This document shows, piece after piece, positions 1 to 11,900 of a stretch of 64,000 nucleotides of DNA. Positions within the stretch are counted from its first letter, which is position 1. Each line of letters begins with the position of its first letter. Source of the DNA: Arcanobacterium sp. (lineage in GTDB: Bacteria > Actinomycetota > Actinomycetes > Actinomycetales > Actinomycetaceae); assembly GCA_022778805.1 (NCBI GenBank), contig JALFSN010000008.1, positions 231,669 to 295,668 of the forward strand, given 5' to 3'. The notes under the pieces are model-generated. The model was not told where the DNA came from. It saw only the letters and a list, made by a program, of their open reading frames with translations, and searched no databases. The position numbers and the translations under genes were made by a program.

Positions 1-206
1 GTTGTGCGCGAGCACGCTAATCCGCGCCAGTCACACAACTTGCTCATGCTACTGCCTACACAGCTCACTCATGCTACTACCCACGCGGCTGCTCCGCGCA
101 GTTACCGCCCGTGCGCTCCACCGTAGCACTGCCACTATCAGCGCCACTATCACCCAAAGCAGCTAGGCTTATCGACTCAGCTAGCTACGCCGCTACCGGT
201 TATCTG

Positions 207-1832
207 CTAGCCGAGCCAGTTCGCGTCTAGAGAGCCCGCATACCCGCTGAGCCGTGCGGCGTCGGTGTATTGCCACAAGCCGTAGCTGAATCCTGGACGG
301 TGCGAACTCCACTGCGCCACCCAAATCGACAAGCCAGACCCCGCCAGCGTCGAGTAATTAAGTTTGTTGTAATACCAGCTCGACGAGGCATAGACGCCAG
401 GACGGTACCCGCCTGCTTTCACTACCGAGGCAAACTTCAGGCTTTGATCTGTGAGGGCAGACATCGACGCCCATGATTGATGCGTAGGATCTTCTACGTC
501 GATGTAGATGGGGAAGCTCAATGAGCGCCCCCCGAGGAACTTCAGCGCGGCGCGCGCCTCATTAGCCCCCTCATCCCCCTCATTGGCAGCCGAGTACCAG
601 TAGGCTCCAACCGGCACCCCGCGCTTAGTAAACTCAGCATAATGGCGGTCAAAAGCCGAATCTTTATTGAGCGAACTGCCCGAATACGTCCCTGTGTAGC
701 CAATGCGAATAATCACGCCGCTCACGGATTTAGCGAGTGCGTCATAGTTGATGAGTGACGGCGATTGCCAGGCAGAAACGTCAATGATTGGCTTTGAGCT
801 GTCCACTTTTGTGCTCGTCGGCTGCGGCGAGGAGACTGATGCCTGCGGAGCTGGAGTGCTTTCAGTATTAGTCTGAGCTGCAGCCCGTTGCTTTTCAGCG
901 GCTGCCGCCGCAGCCGCTTTGGCCTGCTGTTCTCTTTCTGCTTGAGCACGAGCCTGTGCCGCCGCCTTTTCACGGGCGATGCGCTGTTCTTCTAACGCCT
1001 GAAAACGCTGCGCCTCTAGAGTTTTTGTGGTCTTCTTTTCTGTAGCGAGCTGCGAGAGCAGATCATCGCGTTGCACATCGACGGCGGCTTCCTCAGCTTG
1101 AGCCGCTTCGGCGGCAGCTGCTGCCTCGTCTGCCGCCACATCTGCCGCCTCCATGAGACGAGTCTGCTCAGCCGCTTTCGCGTCAGCACGTTTTTTAAGG
1201 TTGGTGGCCACATCCTGCATAGCCTTAAAGCTCTGCACTTTCGCATCAGCACTGTCAGCTACCACGCTGAAAGCACGATCATGTGCCGAAGCCTCGGCGA
1301 GAGAATCAGCATCGAAGAAGTAGTATGCACTCGTGAGATCCGTAGCGGAGTTTTGATAGATGGCCTGCGCAATAGATGCCATGTTTGCGCGAGCTGTCTC
1401 CACGTCTTTTTGGGCTTTGTCTGCCTGCTGTTTCGCCTGCTCTGCTTCCTGAGCCGCCTTCTGCGCAGCAGCTTGTGCCTGGGCGAGTGCTTCCTGAGCA
1501 GCGTCAGCTGCCTGCCGAGCCTGCAGACTCTGTGCTGAGAGATTCGCCAGTTGCACCTCAATATCAGCGATAGATGCCTGAGTGCGCTGCTCTGCCCCTT
1601 TAGCCGCAGCAATATCGTCTTCACTTGGGATTGCCTGCCCACTATCCCCTTGACGAGCTTGAGCGAGGTCAGTTTTGACTGAATCAGCTGTGACGACGCG
1701 CACCGCCGCAGATGTGCCGCCCATCAGATTAGGTGCCGCTGCAGCAGGTATGGCCATCGCCAATGGTGAAAAAGCTACCGCGAGCGTCAGAGAAGATACC
1801 GCCAATAGATGTGCTCGCACATTTTTCTTCAT
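207..1832 (-). CDS. Secreted GH25 muramidase with long N-terminal coiled coil
   Basis: A 541-residue exported peptidoglycan hydrolase. Residues 1-33 are a typical Sec signal peptide (KK, hydrophobic core, AxA repeats). Residues about 70-315 are an Ala/Gln/Glu/Lys-rich coiled coil resembling the regulatory coiled coil of PcsB/RipA-type hydrolases, followed by a Pro/Ser/Thr linker (about 320-345). The C-terminal 195 residues are a glycoside hydrolase family 25 domain: IDVSAWQ with D351 and YIDVEDP with D445 and E447 are the expected catalytic residues, and the domain ends in the usual LWQYT and LDANW strands. GH25 enzymes cleave MurNAc-GlcNAc bonds in the wall. The start has a GAAGGG ribosome site just upstream. 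It is transcribed alone, leftward, beside the polysaccharide locus. The fusion of this coiled coil to GH25, where NlpC/P60 or CHAP is usual, is noteworthy. Confidence 0.9.
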   Translation of the reverse strand: MKKNVRAHLLAVSSLTLAVAFSPLAMAIPAAAAPNLMGGTSAAVRVVTADSVKTDLAQARQGDSGQAIPSEDDIAAAKGAEQRTQASIADIEVQLANLSAQSLQARQAADAAQEALAQAQAAAQKAAQEAEQAKQQADKAQKDVETARANMASIAQAIYQNSATDLTSAYYFFDADSLAEASAHDRAFSVVADSADAKVQSFKAMQDVATNLKKRADAKAAEQTRLMEAADVAADEAAAAAEAAQAEEAAVDVQRDDLLSQLATEKKTTKTLEAQRFQALEEQRIAREKAAAQARAQAEREQQAKAAAAAAAEKQRAAAQTNTESTPAPQASVSSPQPTSTKVDSSKPIIDVSAWQSPSLINYDALAKSVSGVIIRIGYTGTYSGSSLNKDSAFDRHYAEFTKRGVPVGAYWYSAANEGDEGANEARAALKFLGGRSLSFPIYIDVEDPTHQSWASMSALTDQSLKFASVVKAGGYRPGVYASSSWYYNKLNYSTLAGSGLSIWVAQWSSHRPGFSYGLWQYTDAARLSGYAGSLDANWLG

Positions 1833-2190
1833 GCCCGAAGCCCTTCAACACAAATGAAACACAACGCTAAAACTTGGAGCATTTTGAGGCACCTTCCCCA
1901 CGTGCCCCAAAAATCGCTCGGTAAACAATTTATAACAACTTTCACAACTATGCAACAATCTTAAAAATTTTAACAACTTTCACATCGTTCACACAGTGGT
2001 ACGTGTGCGAAAACCGTTACTGTGCGCGAGAACTGGTAACGTGCGTACGAGAAAGGGGCGAGAAATGCGAGAGGTAGGAGCGAGACAGCAAGTTATAAAG
2101 GCACCCATAGCGCGCCTGCCCATAAAAATGCGATGGCCGCCATTCAACGACGAATGACGACCATCCAGGAGTACAAGAGCTAGCTTAAAC
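1833..2190. other. Intergenic region between glf and the GH25 gene
   Basis: About 360 bp without a convincing gene. The left part (1860-1995) is AT-rich and should hold the promoter of the leftward GH25 gene. The right part carries the glf terminator described separately. No tRNA or small coding frame was recognised. Confidence 0.6.
2124..2165 (-). terminator. Rho-independent terminator of glf
   Basis: On the minus strand the arms 2153-2165 and 2132-2144 form a 13-bp stem (two G-U wobbles, 8-nt loop), followed after two bases by AUUUUUAU. It lies 26 bp past the glf stop codon. The wobble pairs would be A-C mismatches on the plus strand, so the signal is strand specific. Confidence 0.75.
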
Positions 2191-3486
<1,296 letters not shown>

Positions 3487-3604
3487 TCATCACTTTTAGC
3501 TAGCTTATCAACTATCCTTAACTACAGACAGAATTTGGGGGAGCTTCTCCCTGAAGAGTGTATGAGAGGCTTCCCGCCAGCGCAACGAGACTAATGGAAG
3601 TGTT

Positions 3605-5452
3605 ATGCCTGCATCTGAACGCATCGTGGCAGTGGTTGTGGCATACAACCGCGCCGATTTGCTCCGCGAATGTCTTGATGCCCTCGCCGATCAAACCCGC
3701 ATTCCTGATAAAATTCTCGTCATCAACAATGCAAGTACAGATGCTACCGAGCGAATAGCCACACTCCACCCGAACGTGAGCGAAACGATTACGCTACCTC
3801 GCAATACGGGAGGAGCCGGAGGTTTCGCTGCCGGTATTGCGCGCGCTATCAATCACTGGCATGCCGCCTACGTGTGGATTATGGACGATGACACAATCCC
3901 CACTCCCACTGCCCTTGCGGAACTATTGGCCACCCGCAACCGTTATCCTGGTCAGCCCGCCCTTCTCGCCTCCAAATCCGTGTGGACAAATGGAGCCGAG
4001 CACCCAATGAATCGCCCCCGCAGCCGACCACTGCTGAGTAAGTTGCTCACCCAGCATGCCCACCGCGTGGGAGCTGTCCCCGTTCGGACGGCGTCATTTG
4101 TATCAATCCTTCTCGACGCGCGTGCTGTACGTGAAGTAGGTCTGCCCCTTGCCGCCTATTTTCTCTGGAATGACGACTTCGAATTCACCTCGCGTCTCCT
4201 GAAAAAACGAGTAGGCCTCTACGTGCCGACCTCTGTTGTGATTCACAAGACGGCAAAATTTGGCAACTCCACCGCCCACCCCGGAGAGCGTTTTACGAAT
4301 GAGGTGCGCAACAAACTGTGGGCTTTTCGCTACTCTCCAGGCCTGTACCCTCTAGAAAAGGTGCTGTATGGAGGCATGACGGCGCTGCGCTGGATACAGC
4401 TACTAGCCCGAGACCCTGAACGTCAGGCGCTCATCAGCTACGCCAGATCTGGTTTTCACCAGGCGCTGACCCCACCGGTTCCCACTACCATGATTTTCGA
4501 TGGAACCGCCGTGGCGGACGATGTTCGCTCTGTGACTGCTGGAATCTTCCACCACTCCACTTCCATGCCACTGCCGACCTGCCCCGCATCACAGCATGAA
4601 CGGGCGCCACATTCCGATGAGCAGCTTCCACCTTTCTCCGTACTCATGAGCACTTATGACGGTGATCACCCTGATTTTTTACGCGCTTCGCTCGAATCTG
4701 TAAGTCGCTATCAAACACTGAAACCCGCCCAAATCGTGCTCGTACAAGATGGACCAGTGCGGTCAGAGTTAGCTGCCGTCATCAATAATGCTTCGCATAT
4801 TGCCGGGCAGCACGTTGATGTGCTGCCACTCGAACACAACTCAGGTCTCGCAGTAGCACTCGATCGCGGCCTGGCAGTGTGTGTAAATGAAATTGTGGCT
4901 CGTGCCGATGCCGACGATATTTCTCTTCCACATCGTTTTAGCACACAGATCCCGATGATGTGCAATCTCGATTTACTCGGCAGTGCACTCACTGAGTTTG
5001 AATGCGATCCGCATCAGCATGGGCTCACGCGAGTGCTCCCCGTAAAAGATGCCGATATCCGTTCGATTGCCCGACTTCGCGATCCTTTTAACCATCCAAC
5101 CGTTGTACTGCGCAAATCAGCAGTGCTGAATGCTGGCGGATATAGCGACGGGGAGAATATGGAAGACTATTGGCTCTTTGCCCGCATGCTCCACGGGGGA
5201 GCTCGCGTAGCCAACGTAAGTGAGCCGCTCGTGCTCTACAGAATAGGCGCCGGAGCGTATTCGCGCCGCGGCGGATTCGCTATGGCTAAGACAGAACTCC
5301 ACTTGCAGCATTCCTTACGTGCGCTCGGTTTCGTGAGCCTATGGCAATATTTGCGCAATCTTGCGCTGCGGGTACCCTACCGAATTTTACCGGCTAATAC
5401 ACGCAAAATGCTCTATCACGGCGTCGGTAAGTTATTGTGGTTCCGTCGATAG
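3605..5452 (+). CDS. Fused GT2-GT2 glycosyltransferase
   Basis: 615 residues with two complete GT-A modules. Residues 1-270 resemble galactofuranosyl/rhamnosyltransferases of the GlfT type: VVVAYNRADLL start, NNASTD, the PRNTGGAGGF segment, DDD at 94-96 as metal-binding motif and WNDD at 188-191. Residues 343-560 are a second GT2 domain of the AmsE/SpsA-like type, with STYDGDHP, the DADD motif at 435-438 and MEDYW around 519-523 as candidate catalytic base region. A roughly 70-residue linker joins them. GGAAG precedes the ATG. It is divergent from glf, so the first domain is a good candidate for using UDP-Galf. Both domains keep their key acids, which suggests a bifunctional enzyme adding two sugars. 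The exact sugars cannot be read from sequence. Confidence 0.85.
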   Translation: MPASERIVAVVVAYNRADLLRECLDALADQTRIPDKILVINNASTDATERIATLHPNVSETITLPRNTGGAGGFAAGIARAINHWHAAYVWIMDDDTIPTPTALAELLATRNRYPGQPALLASKSVWTNGAEHPMNRPRSRPLLSKLLTQHAHRVGAVPVRTASFVSILLDARAVREVGLPLAAYFLWNDDFEFTSRLLKKRVGLYVPTSVVIHKTAKFGNSTAHPGERFTNEVRNKLWAFRYSPGLYPLEKVLYGGMTALRWIQLLARDPERQALISYARSGFHQALTPPVPTTMIFDGTAVADDVRSVTAGIFHHSTSMPLPTCPASQHERAPHSDEQLPPFSVLMSTYDGDHPDFLRASLESVSRYQTLKPAQIVLVQDGPVRSELAAVINNASHIAGQHVDVLPLEHNSGLAVALDRGLAVCVNEIVARADADDISLPHRFSTQIPMMCNLDLLGSALTEFECDPHQHGLTRVLPVKDADIRSIARLRDPFNHPTVVLRKSAVLNAGGYSDGENMEDYWLFARMLHGGARVANVSEPLVLYRIGAGAYSRRGGFAMAKTELHLQHSLRALGFVSLWQYLRNLALRVPYRILPANTRKMLYHGVGKLLWFRR

Positions 5453-5518
5453 TGGTGACCCCATCGATAACCGCTATGCTATCAACTGCCCGAGATCCCA
5501 GCGACGAAAGGCGTGTCT

Positions 5519-7654
5519 ATGACAGTCCTTATTCACAATGCTGCTGATATAGCTATGCCATTGTTTGTGGGGCTGCTGATTTTATGGATTCCTGGGCTCA
5601 TTATTGGCACCGCTAGTGGGCTCCCACGAGCTCTGCGCTGGGGGTGGGCTCCTGCTGGGTCTGTGGGGCTCATTGCCACCACCGCCGTCATTGCACCGAT
5701 GGTGCACCTGCAGTGGAATGTATGGATTGTGGCAGGAGCTACTATCGCAATCGCCACCATTATTATGGGCATGCGCTGGGCTATCAACATTGCACAGCAC
5801 ACTACTGCTCGCAGCATCCGCAGTGCGCTCCCCCTCCACAGAAAATCCCAAAGCTTTGGAGATACGCCCCTCGCAACGCATTTCTTTACTCCAGATTATC
5901 CGGCAATTATGCAAACAGGGTGGTTCAGCCCACGCATATATCGCTCATTGCTCATTATTGCTCTCGCAACTGCCAGTGCAGCTGGCTTCATCAAGTTTTT
6001 TAAAGCCACGGGGAATATCAACAATTTTATCCAGCACTGGGACGCTAGTTACCACCTGAACGCAGTACAGGCAATCATACAGACGGGCAACGGTTCTTCA
6101 CTCAATACTATTCTCACCAATCCCACAGCCCCTGGCCGTTATCCGTCGGGCTTTCATGATGTAGCATCTCTGATCATCCTTTCCTCCACCGGCTTATCAG
6201 TTCCTGCCGCCACTCAGCTCACAGCACTAATCTTTGCTTTTATCGTTCTCCCTGTGGGAGTGGCCACACTCGCCTATGTCGCTTTCGGACGCCAAATCGT
6301 CACGCTGATTGCAGGCCTGGTTTCGCTCACGTTTCCAGCTTTTCCCCTCACAGTTTTATGGTGGGGGCCGCTCTATGCGAATTTAGCAGCCTGGGCTATT
6401 CTTCCGAGCACTTTAGCGCTATTTGCCTGGGCTATTTTATCCACGCGTAAGAGCAGGAGAATCCTCCCCCTGTTGTGCGTTCTCGGAAGCCTGGCTGGCC
6501 TCACTCTCGCACAGCCCAATGCAGCCGTATCATGGTTTATCGCCGCCTGGGTATGTGTGAGTTGGCAAGTGATTGCCGCACTGCTTGCCGCACCCTCTCG
6601 CACAACTCAACAGTTCCAAAGAACTCAGAAAAAATCATTGACCTCCAAACTGCTCCGCGCTTTCCTCATTGGGCTCAGTTGGGGGATTCTCACATCGTTA
6701 GCGTGGCTAGGTCTCATTTCTATCTTGGGATTTTCCTCTCTCGCCCGCATGAATCAGCGCGATCCTGTAGGTCCCGTGTTTGAAGCACTCGGCCATGGCA
6801 TAGGCGTGATGAATGCCCTCCCCTATGAGCCACTCACATATGCGGAACTGATACGCGTGGGGCCGTTGAGCGTGCTCGTTGTCGTGGGGATTATTGCCAC
6901 ATTAGCCAGTAAAAAAAGCCACTGGCTCTTCGGCGTCTACCTGGCTTGGCTCACTATTTTTGTTGCAGTGTATAGCTCCACCACAGAATGGATCCGCGAT
7001 TACATCGGCGCTTTCTGGTATGACGACGTACCACGGGTGCTCGCCCCTTTGGCGATGATTGCCCCTATCTTAATAGGCGTAGCTATTGATGCCATGATGT
7101 CGCTCGCACGCACAGCACACCTGCCCATTCTGCGTATTGGAAGCAGAATCGTAGCTGCTGGGGCCATCAGCGGCTTGCTCGTATGGGCTATTCAGCTCCC
7201 CACGTGGGCAGCTTCTTGGCAACGGCTACAATATTTTTCCAGTCAAGACCCTCGCACAGGGGCATTTCTCGTCGATCACGATGAATATGTTCTTTTCGAA
7301 AAGATGCGCACCCTGCTGCCTGCCGATGCCGTCGTCATCGGGAACCCATGGGAGGGCGCTGCTTTCTCGTGGGCTATCTCTGGCCGGCGCGCAGCGATCC
7401 CCGTACTGGAATTTTATGAAAGCACCAGGCTCTACCCTTACCTGAGCGACCATCTTTCAGAGGGAGCCACCAATGCGCAAGTATGCCAGGAGTTAAAAAA
7501 ATACAATATTTCTTACGCCCTGGACCTCGCCGATTCTCCCGCTCCAGAAACAACTATTTACCCGGGGTTACGCAACAGCGCCAATGGGAATCTGGGGCCA
7601 GTGATCGCACAAGTGGGAGAGGCAAAACTTGTGAAGATCACGCATTGCGGCTGA
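5519..7654 (+). CDS. DUF6541-family polytopic membrane protein (copy 1)
   Basis: About 711 residues with roughly a dozen hydrophobic segments and a soluble C-terminal portion. It matches the DUF6541 family found in actinobacterial polysaccharide loci; its biochemical function is not established. A conserved loop QHWDASYHLNAVQAI...YPSGFH and a C-terminal GNPWEGAAFSWA motif recur in the copies at 15929 and 18043, and all three end in a C-G pair close to the C-terminus. The general build (many membrane segments, acidic/His loop after an early helix) is like GT-C lipid-linked glycosyltransferases, which is inference. Start: ATG at 5519 is 7 nt after GAAAGG; a GTG at 5513 would sit too close. Confidence 0.8.
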   Translation: MTVLIHNAADIAMPLFVGLLILWIPGLIIGTASGLPRALRWGWAPAGSVGLIATTAVIAPMVHLQWNVWIVAGATIAIATIIMGMRWAINIAQHTTARSIRSALPLHRKSQSFGDTPLATHFFTPDYPAIMQTGWFSPRIYRSLLIIALATASAAGFIKFFKATGNINNFIQHWDASYHLNAVQAIIQTGNGSSLNTILTNPTAPGRYPSGFHDVASLIILSSTGLSVPAATQLTALIFAFIVLPVGVATLAYVAFGRQIVTLIAGLVSLTFPAFPLTVLWWGPLYANLAAWAILPSTLALFAWAILSTRKSRRILPLLCVLGSLAGLTLAQPNAAVSWFIAAWVCVSWQVIAALLAAPSRTTQQFQRTQKKSLTSKLLRAFLIGLSWGILTSLAWLGLISILGFSSLARMNQRDPVGPVFEALGHGIGVMNALPYEPLTYAELIRVGPLSVLVVVGIIATLASKKSHWLFGVYLAWLTIFVAVYSSTTEWIRDYIGAFWYDDVPRVLAPLAMIAPILIGVAIDAMMSLARTAHLPILRIGSRIVAAGAISGLLVWAIQLPTWAASWQRLQYFSSQDPRTGAFLVDHDEYVLFEKMRTLLPADAVVIGNPWEGAAFSWAISGRRAAIPVLEFYESTRLYPYLSDHLSEGATNAQVCQELKKYNISYALDLADSPAPETTIYPGLRNSANGNLGPVIAQVGEAKLVKITHCG

Positions 7655-7728
7655 GCCCTGTGACATGATGACAGCATATTCCCTGCGCGAGTGCCACACG
7701 CGTAGGATGTACACGAGGAGACAGAGAT

Positions 7729-8844
7729 ATGAGCATACCCCCAGTAAAGAGTCCCCATCATCTCTATTTTGCCGATCTGCTTAACGTGATTGCCTGTGTG
7801 GCAGTAGTGCTGCTGCACACCTCTTTAAGCGTTTTTCTTCCACGACATACTCTAGGCTGGGTAGAGAATGTGGCCGTGCAATCTGCTTTTATCTTCGCCG
7901 TCCCCATCTTTTTCATGCTCAGTGGCATGAATTTGCTCAACTACCGCTCTAAATACTCCACCGCGATTTTTTTTAAAAAAAGATTCGTACGCACTGGGCG
8001 AGCGCTCATTTTAGGAAGCATGGTCACCTACGCGATCATCGGATTTTTCTTAGGGACACAGTATACCTCGGATTTCGGCGTGGTTGATTTCGTCAAGAGA
8101 TTTCTCACGAATCAAGTGGTTGATATTTACTGGTTTTTTTATGTGATTCTCTATCTCTATCTGCTCACACCGTTGCTCTCCACCATTGCGCATAAGAGAC
8201 GCCTCATTGAATATCTTATCGTGCTCACGAGTGTTGCTGCCGTTGGCGTCCCCTTCTTGGTGCACCTGGGTGTGCCAGACCGTTATTTTGCCCAACTGAT
8301 TGGTTGGCCTTTCTTCGCTTCCATCGCACTTCTTTATTTCCTGCTCGGGTGGTATGCAAAAGAGTTTGTTTCCCACCTCTCCCGCTACCGCTGGCTGTGG
8401 ATCGCGGCTTTTATCTGCTGTGTGGCCGGTATGTTCGCAGGAGAACTAGCAGATAACGGCTGGTGGACGGCGGGTGCCATGCCGCCTCACTACGATAACT
8501 ATTGGGCAGGGATCAGCTCCCCGCTGTGTGTGATCGCCGTCTTTTCACTTTTCATGGCAGGAATGAGCTGCGAAAATAGCTTACGCAACGCCCCCACTGG
8601 TATTCATTCGCTGTTGGCACGGCTATCTTCAGCCTCTCTGGGTATCTACCTTTTCCACATTTTGCTTGTGAATTTTCAGGGCAGTGGACTCCCTATTCAA
8701 CCAATGATCGCAGCTTTTGCACGATTCCCCATCACAAAAGGAATCGCCGTTTACCTTGCCACAGCAGCCGCTGTGATCGTAGGAAAAATGCTGATTGCCG
8801 AGGTGAATCCACTCTTTTCCCGCTTCTTTTCACGACGGCACTAA
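7729..8844 (+). CDS. Membrane acyltransferase, acyltransferase-3 family
   Basis: 371 residues with about ten membrane helices. FADLLNVIACVAVVLLHTS near the N-terminus is the family-3 signature (OafA/WecH/YiaH type), including the conserved His in helix 1; FYVILYLYLLTPLL is a second typical segment. Such proteins move O-acetyl or succinyl groups onto extracytoplasmic sugars. GAGGAG lies 8 nt before the ATG. It follows the DUF6541 gene by 74 bp on the same strand, so the two may be cotranscribed, pointing to acyl decoration of the polymer. There is no C-terminal SGNH domain, unlike the decayed relative at 34760-35989. Confidence 0.85.
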   Translation: MSIPPVKSPHHLYFADLLNVIACVAVVLLHTSLSVFLPRHTLGWVENVAVQSAFIFAVPIFFMLSGMNLLNYRSKYSTAIFFKKRFVRTGRALILGSMVTYAIIGFFLGTQYTSDFGVVDFVKRFLTNQVVDIYWFFYVILYLYLLTPLLSTIAHKRRLIEYLIVLTSVAAVGVPFLVHLGVPDRYFAQLIGWPFFASIALLYFLLGWYAKEFVSHLSRYRWLWIAAFICCVAGMFAGELADNGWWTAGAMPPHYDNYWAGISSPLCVIAVFSLFMAGMSCENSLRNAPTGIHSLLARLSSASLGIYLFHILLVNFQGSGLPIQPMIAAFARFPITKGIAVYLATAAAVIVGKMLIAEVNPLFSRFFSRRH

Positions 8845-8846
8845 TC

Positions 8847-8866
8847 CCGTAGGGAAAGTTCTACGG
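8847..8866. terminator. Short hairpin between convergent genes
   Basis: CCGTAG and CTACGG form a perfect 6-bp stem with an 8-nt loop, 3 bp after the acyltransferase stop. There is no U-run on either side, so a terminator role is only plausible. Confidence 0.3.
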
Positions 8867-8964
8867 CTCCAGCTACCGCCGCAGGGCTGTCCCTTTCATC
8901 AAGCTATCGCACTCTCTTTCCGATTCTGTCTGAGCGCACACCGCTGCCAACTCGATCCACATCA

Positions 8965-11900
8965 TTAGTGCTTTGGCCTAATCGCATTAACAACTTTTTT
9001 CACGCTAGCTCGCCGGTGGGTACCAGCCGGTAAAACGACATCTGCCATTTTCCGCAATCCCCAACGATCCGCAACATTCTTCCCTAATGTCCAGAAAGTA
9101 TCCGCCCTTTTCTCCTGCCGCCCCGCTGTAGCAACTGCACGAATCAGCACCTCATAGAAAGGAGTTTGCCGCGCATATTTCCAATAGAAGGTGGCGAAAT
9201 CACACGTCACCACTGTCCACGGCTTAATGTATCCAGCGTAGTGAATGATCTTCGGATGCGCTCGAGCAGACTGATATTCCAAATACTGAGCAGCAGGGGC
9301 CTGCGAGAACAGCCGCTCCACCCGATAATCCACATTGTGCATCACGTTCCACACCATCGGAAGGAACAGCACCCGCCCCTCAAGCTGTGAGTTGAGCACA
9401 TCCTGATCGTTGTAGATATAGCGATCGTCAGAAGCCAGTTTCATCCACTGCTCGAACGAAAAATCTCTGCGGAATACGGCCGTATCAAAAATCAACACTC
9501 CAGCTTGGAAATAGCTGAAAGGATCACGCATTTTGAGAACAGTGTGAGCATAGCGGGCGCGATCTGAATGTTTCACATTAACGTTGCCAGCAAAATCAAT
9601 ATCTCGTACCGCTGCTATCGCGTAGCCACGCAAATCTGTGTCGTACAGTTCAGCCACATCTGCCAGCACAACCATATCAGAATCTAGATAAAGCACCTTA
9701 TCGTAGAATGGCAACACATCCGGAATCAGGAACCGATAGTACGTCTCCACACTGATATGGGCATTGTTTGTGCTGAGCCCATACTTTTCCAGCTCGCTAC
9801 CGGCATTCACAAATCGCAACGTAAAATTCGGAAAGCTATGTAAACCGGAGCGCATCGCCTCTTGGTTTTCCCAAGAAATATCATGGTGCAGAATCGTAAT
9901 ATCGTAATGCCGCTCTCGTGAGGCGTGAGCGAGTAACGAAAAAACTGTGGTGGCCACCTGCGGCACATACGCATTATCTGCAGCGAGCACCACGGGCACA
10001 ATCGGTGTGTTCACATGCGTAAGCGGTGTGAGCACACAGCGCGGCTCCGGACGGCGGAAATGCACGCACTGGAGCTGCTTGACTTTCGTCTCCGGGCGCA
10101 GGCGCTGGATATGAATGAGGAACACATTGAGTAAGCGCTCCGAAAGATGCCCTGGAGTACGCCGAGCCTCCACACTGTAATGCGTCATATCTGTCTCGCG
10201 CATATATTCTTCCAACAGCGGAAAGAGCCACGCACAGTATTCTTGAAACAGCTCTCTGCGCATAATAAACATATTGCAAAAGCACGCCCGATGTCCGTTG
10301 AGAAAGATGTCCAGATCAGGTACATATTCTGGGGAATGCTTGCGCACAATAGCGATGAGGCGTTCGAAATCCGCGTCCACGAGCAGCGGAGATTTCTGCC
10401 ACTGGGTACACGGATCCCCCACCCCCTCCAGATTAACATTCATATCGGTGAGAGGAGATGTGATTATATCCCACCCGCTCACGCTCGCGGTGATAGCAGC
10501 ATCATTAATTGCAAATTCTGCCGCCGTCTGTGCCCCAATGCGGTCGGCCATCACCTCGCCATAAGCATTCTCTTTATGCTCCGCAGTGCTGAAATCGAAA
10601 TATCTGCGATAGTGGCAAAATCCGTAATACTCTGCGTCCACATTTTTCCACGCCCAGTATTGGGTGGTGAGCTCTGAATACTCTGGATTGAGCGAGGAGA
10701 TGTTGTCGCCCTCGTCGTCATGCCAGGCCCAATTGAAACGTTGTGCAGCGGTCTGTGATCCCACTTGCACCGGCTGCAGAATAGCACTGTCAAACAAGTC
10801 CACATTTTTATGTGTAGACACAAAAATCCGGATCTGCTGCGATTTCCATTGTTTCACTTGCTCACGCCGTTTCAGCTCTAGTGTCATTTCTCTTTTCATT
10901 TCATCTATATGATCCTGTGCAGCTTCTTTGAGATCACCATAATCAGAGGGGAGGCTCTCCACTTGCGTCTCCTGCATAGCCAGCTTTTGAGCCGCTTGGA
11001 AAAAAGATTCGGCATGGTTACCAGAATAGTCCACCGCTCCTTTGATAACCGCATACGCACGGTCTCGCGCAAACCTCATCAAAGCAGCAGCTGTTATTCC
11101 GTTGCCCAACGCCTGCGCCATCAGAGGTATTGAATCAAATTTTTCTCCCTCGGGCACTCTCTCATACCACTCGTTCATAGCGGATTCAGCGAGCAGCTTC
11201 CACATGCTCTGAGCACATTCAGCGAGCAGGCCCTCGTGGCTGAGCTGGGCATACTCTCGCGCAGCGCGCGCACACTGCGCGATATGCCAGGCCGAGCGCA
11301 CTGCTTCCTCAGCGCTGAGCTCCCGCGCACTCGTGACCCCCGAACCCATCGTATATCGGTATCCCACAATATCGTTGCGAGTGATCTCGCCACCGGAGAG
11401 AGCTGCCAGCACAAACATTTCATACGAATCTTCAGCGCGTTCTAGACGCTCCTCGCTCATAGCCGCAAAAGCTTCTCTGCACAATTCGCCTGCAAAGAGC
11501 CGGTGGTGAACATTCCAATCTTTGCGTTTGTCACCGTGCTTTTTGCCAAACATTGCCCGCAGCAGAGCATCCCGGTCGAGAGGAGGAAATTCTGTATTTG
11601 CCCACCGGGCAAAGCCCTGAGCTGCTTCTTCCTCTGAGCTGTCCACAGCCACCGAACGCAAACCAAAATGAATAATAGATGGACGGTGAGGAGTGTGCAT
11701 GAGATGAGCTGATCCGTCCTCTTGCGAGTACTGCTGTACTGCCACAGTTCGTAAAGCAGAAAGAGTACCCGGTTCCAGAGCATCATCGGCGTCAAGGAAA
11801 AGCACAAACTTCCCTGTTGTGGCAGCCACTCCAGTGCGCCTGGCCAAGTGTAAGCCCACATTCTTTTCATGCGCCACAACCGCGATACGAGTATCGGCCT

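Noticed and set aside
1071..1538. 155-codon frame opposite the GH25 gene
   Set aside because: Lies antisense to the Ala/Gln-rich coiled coil, where biased codons suppress stops on the other strand.
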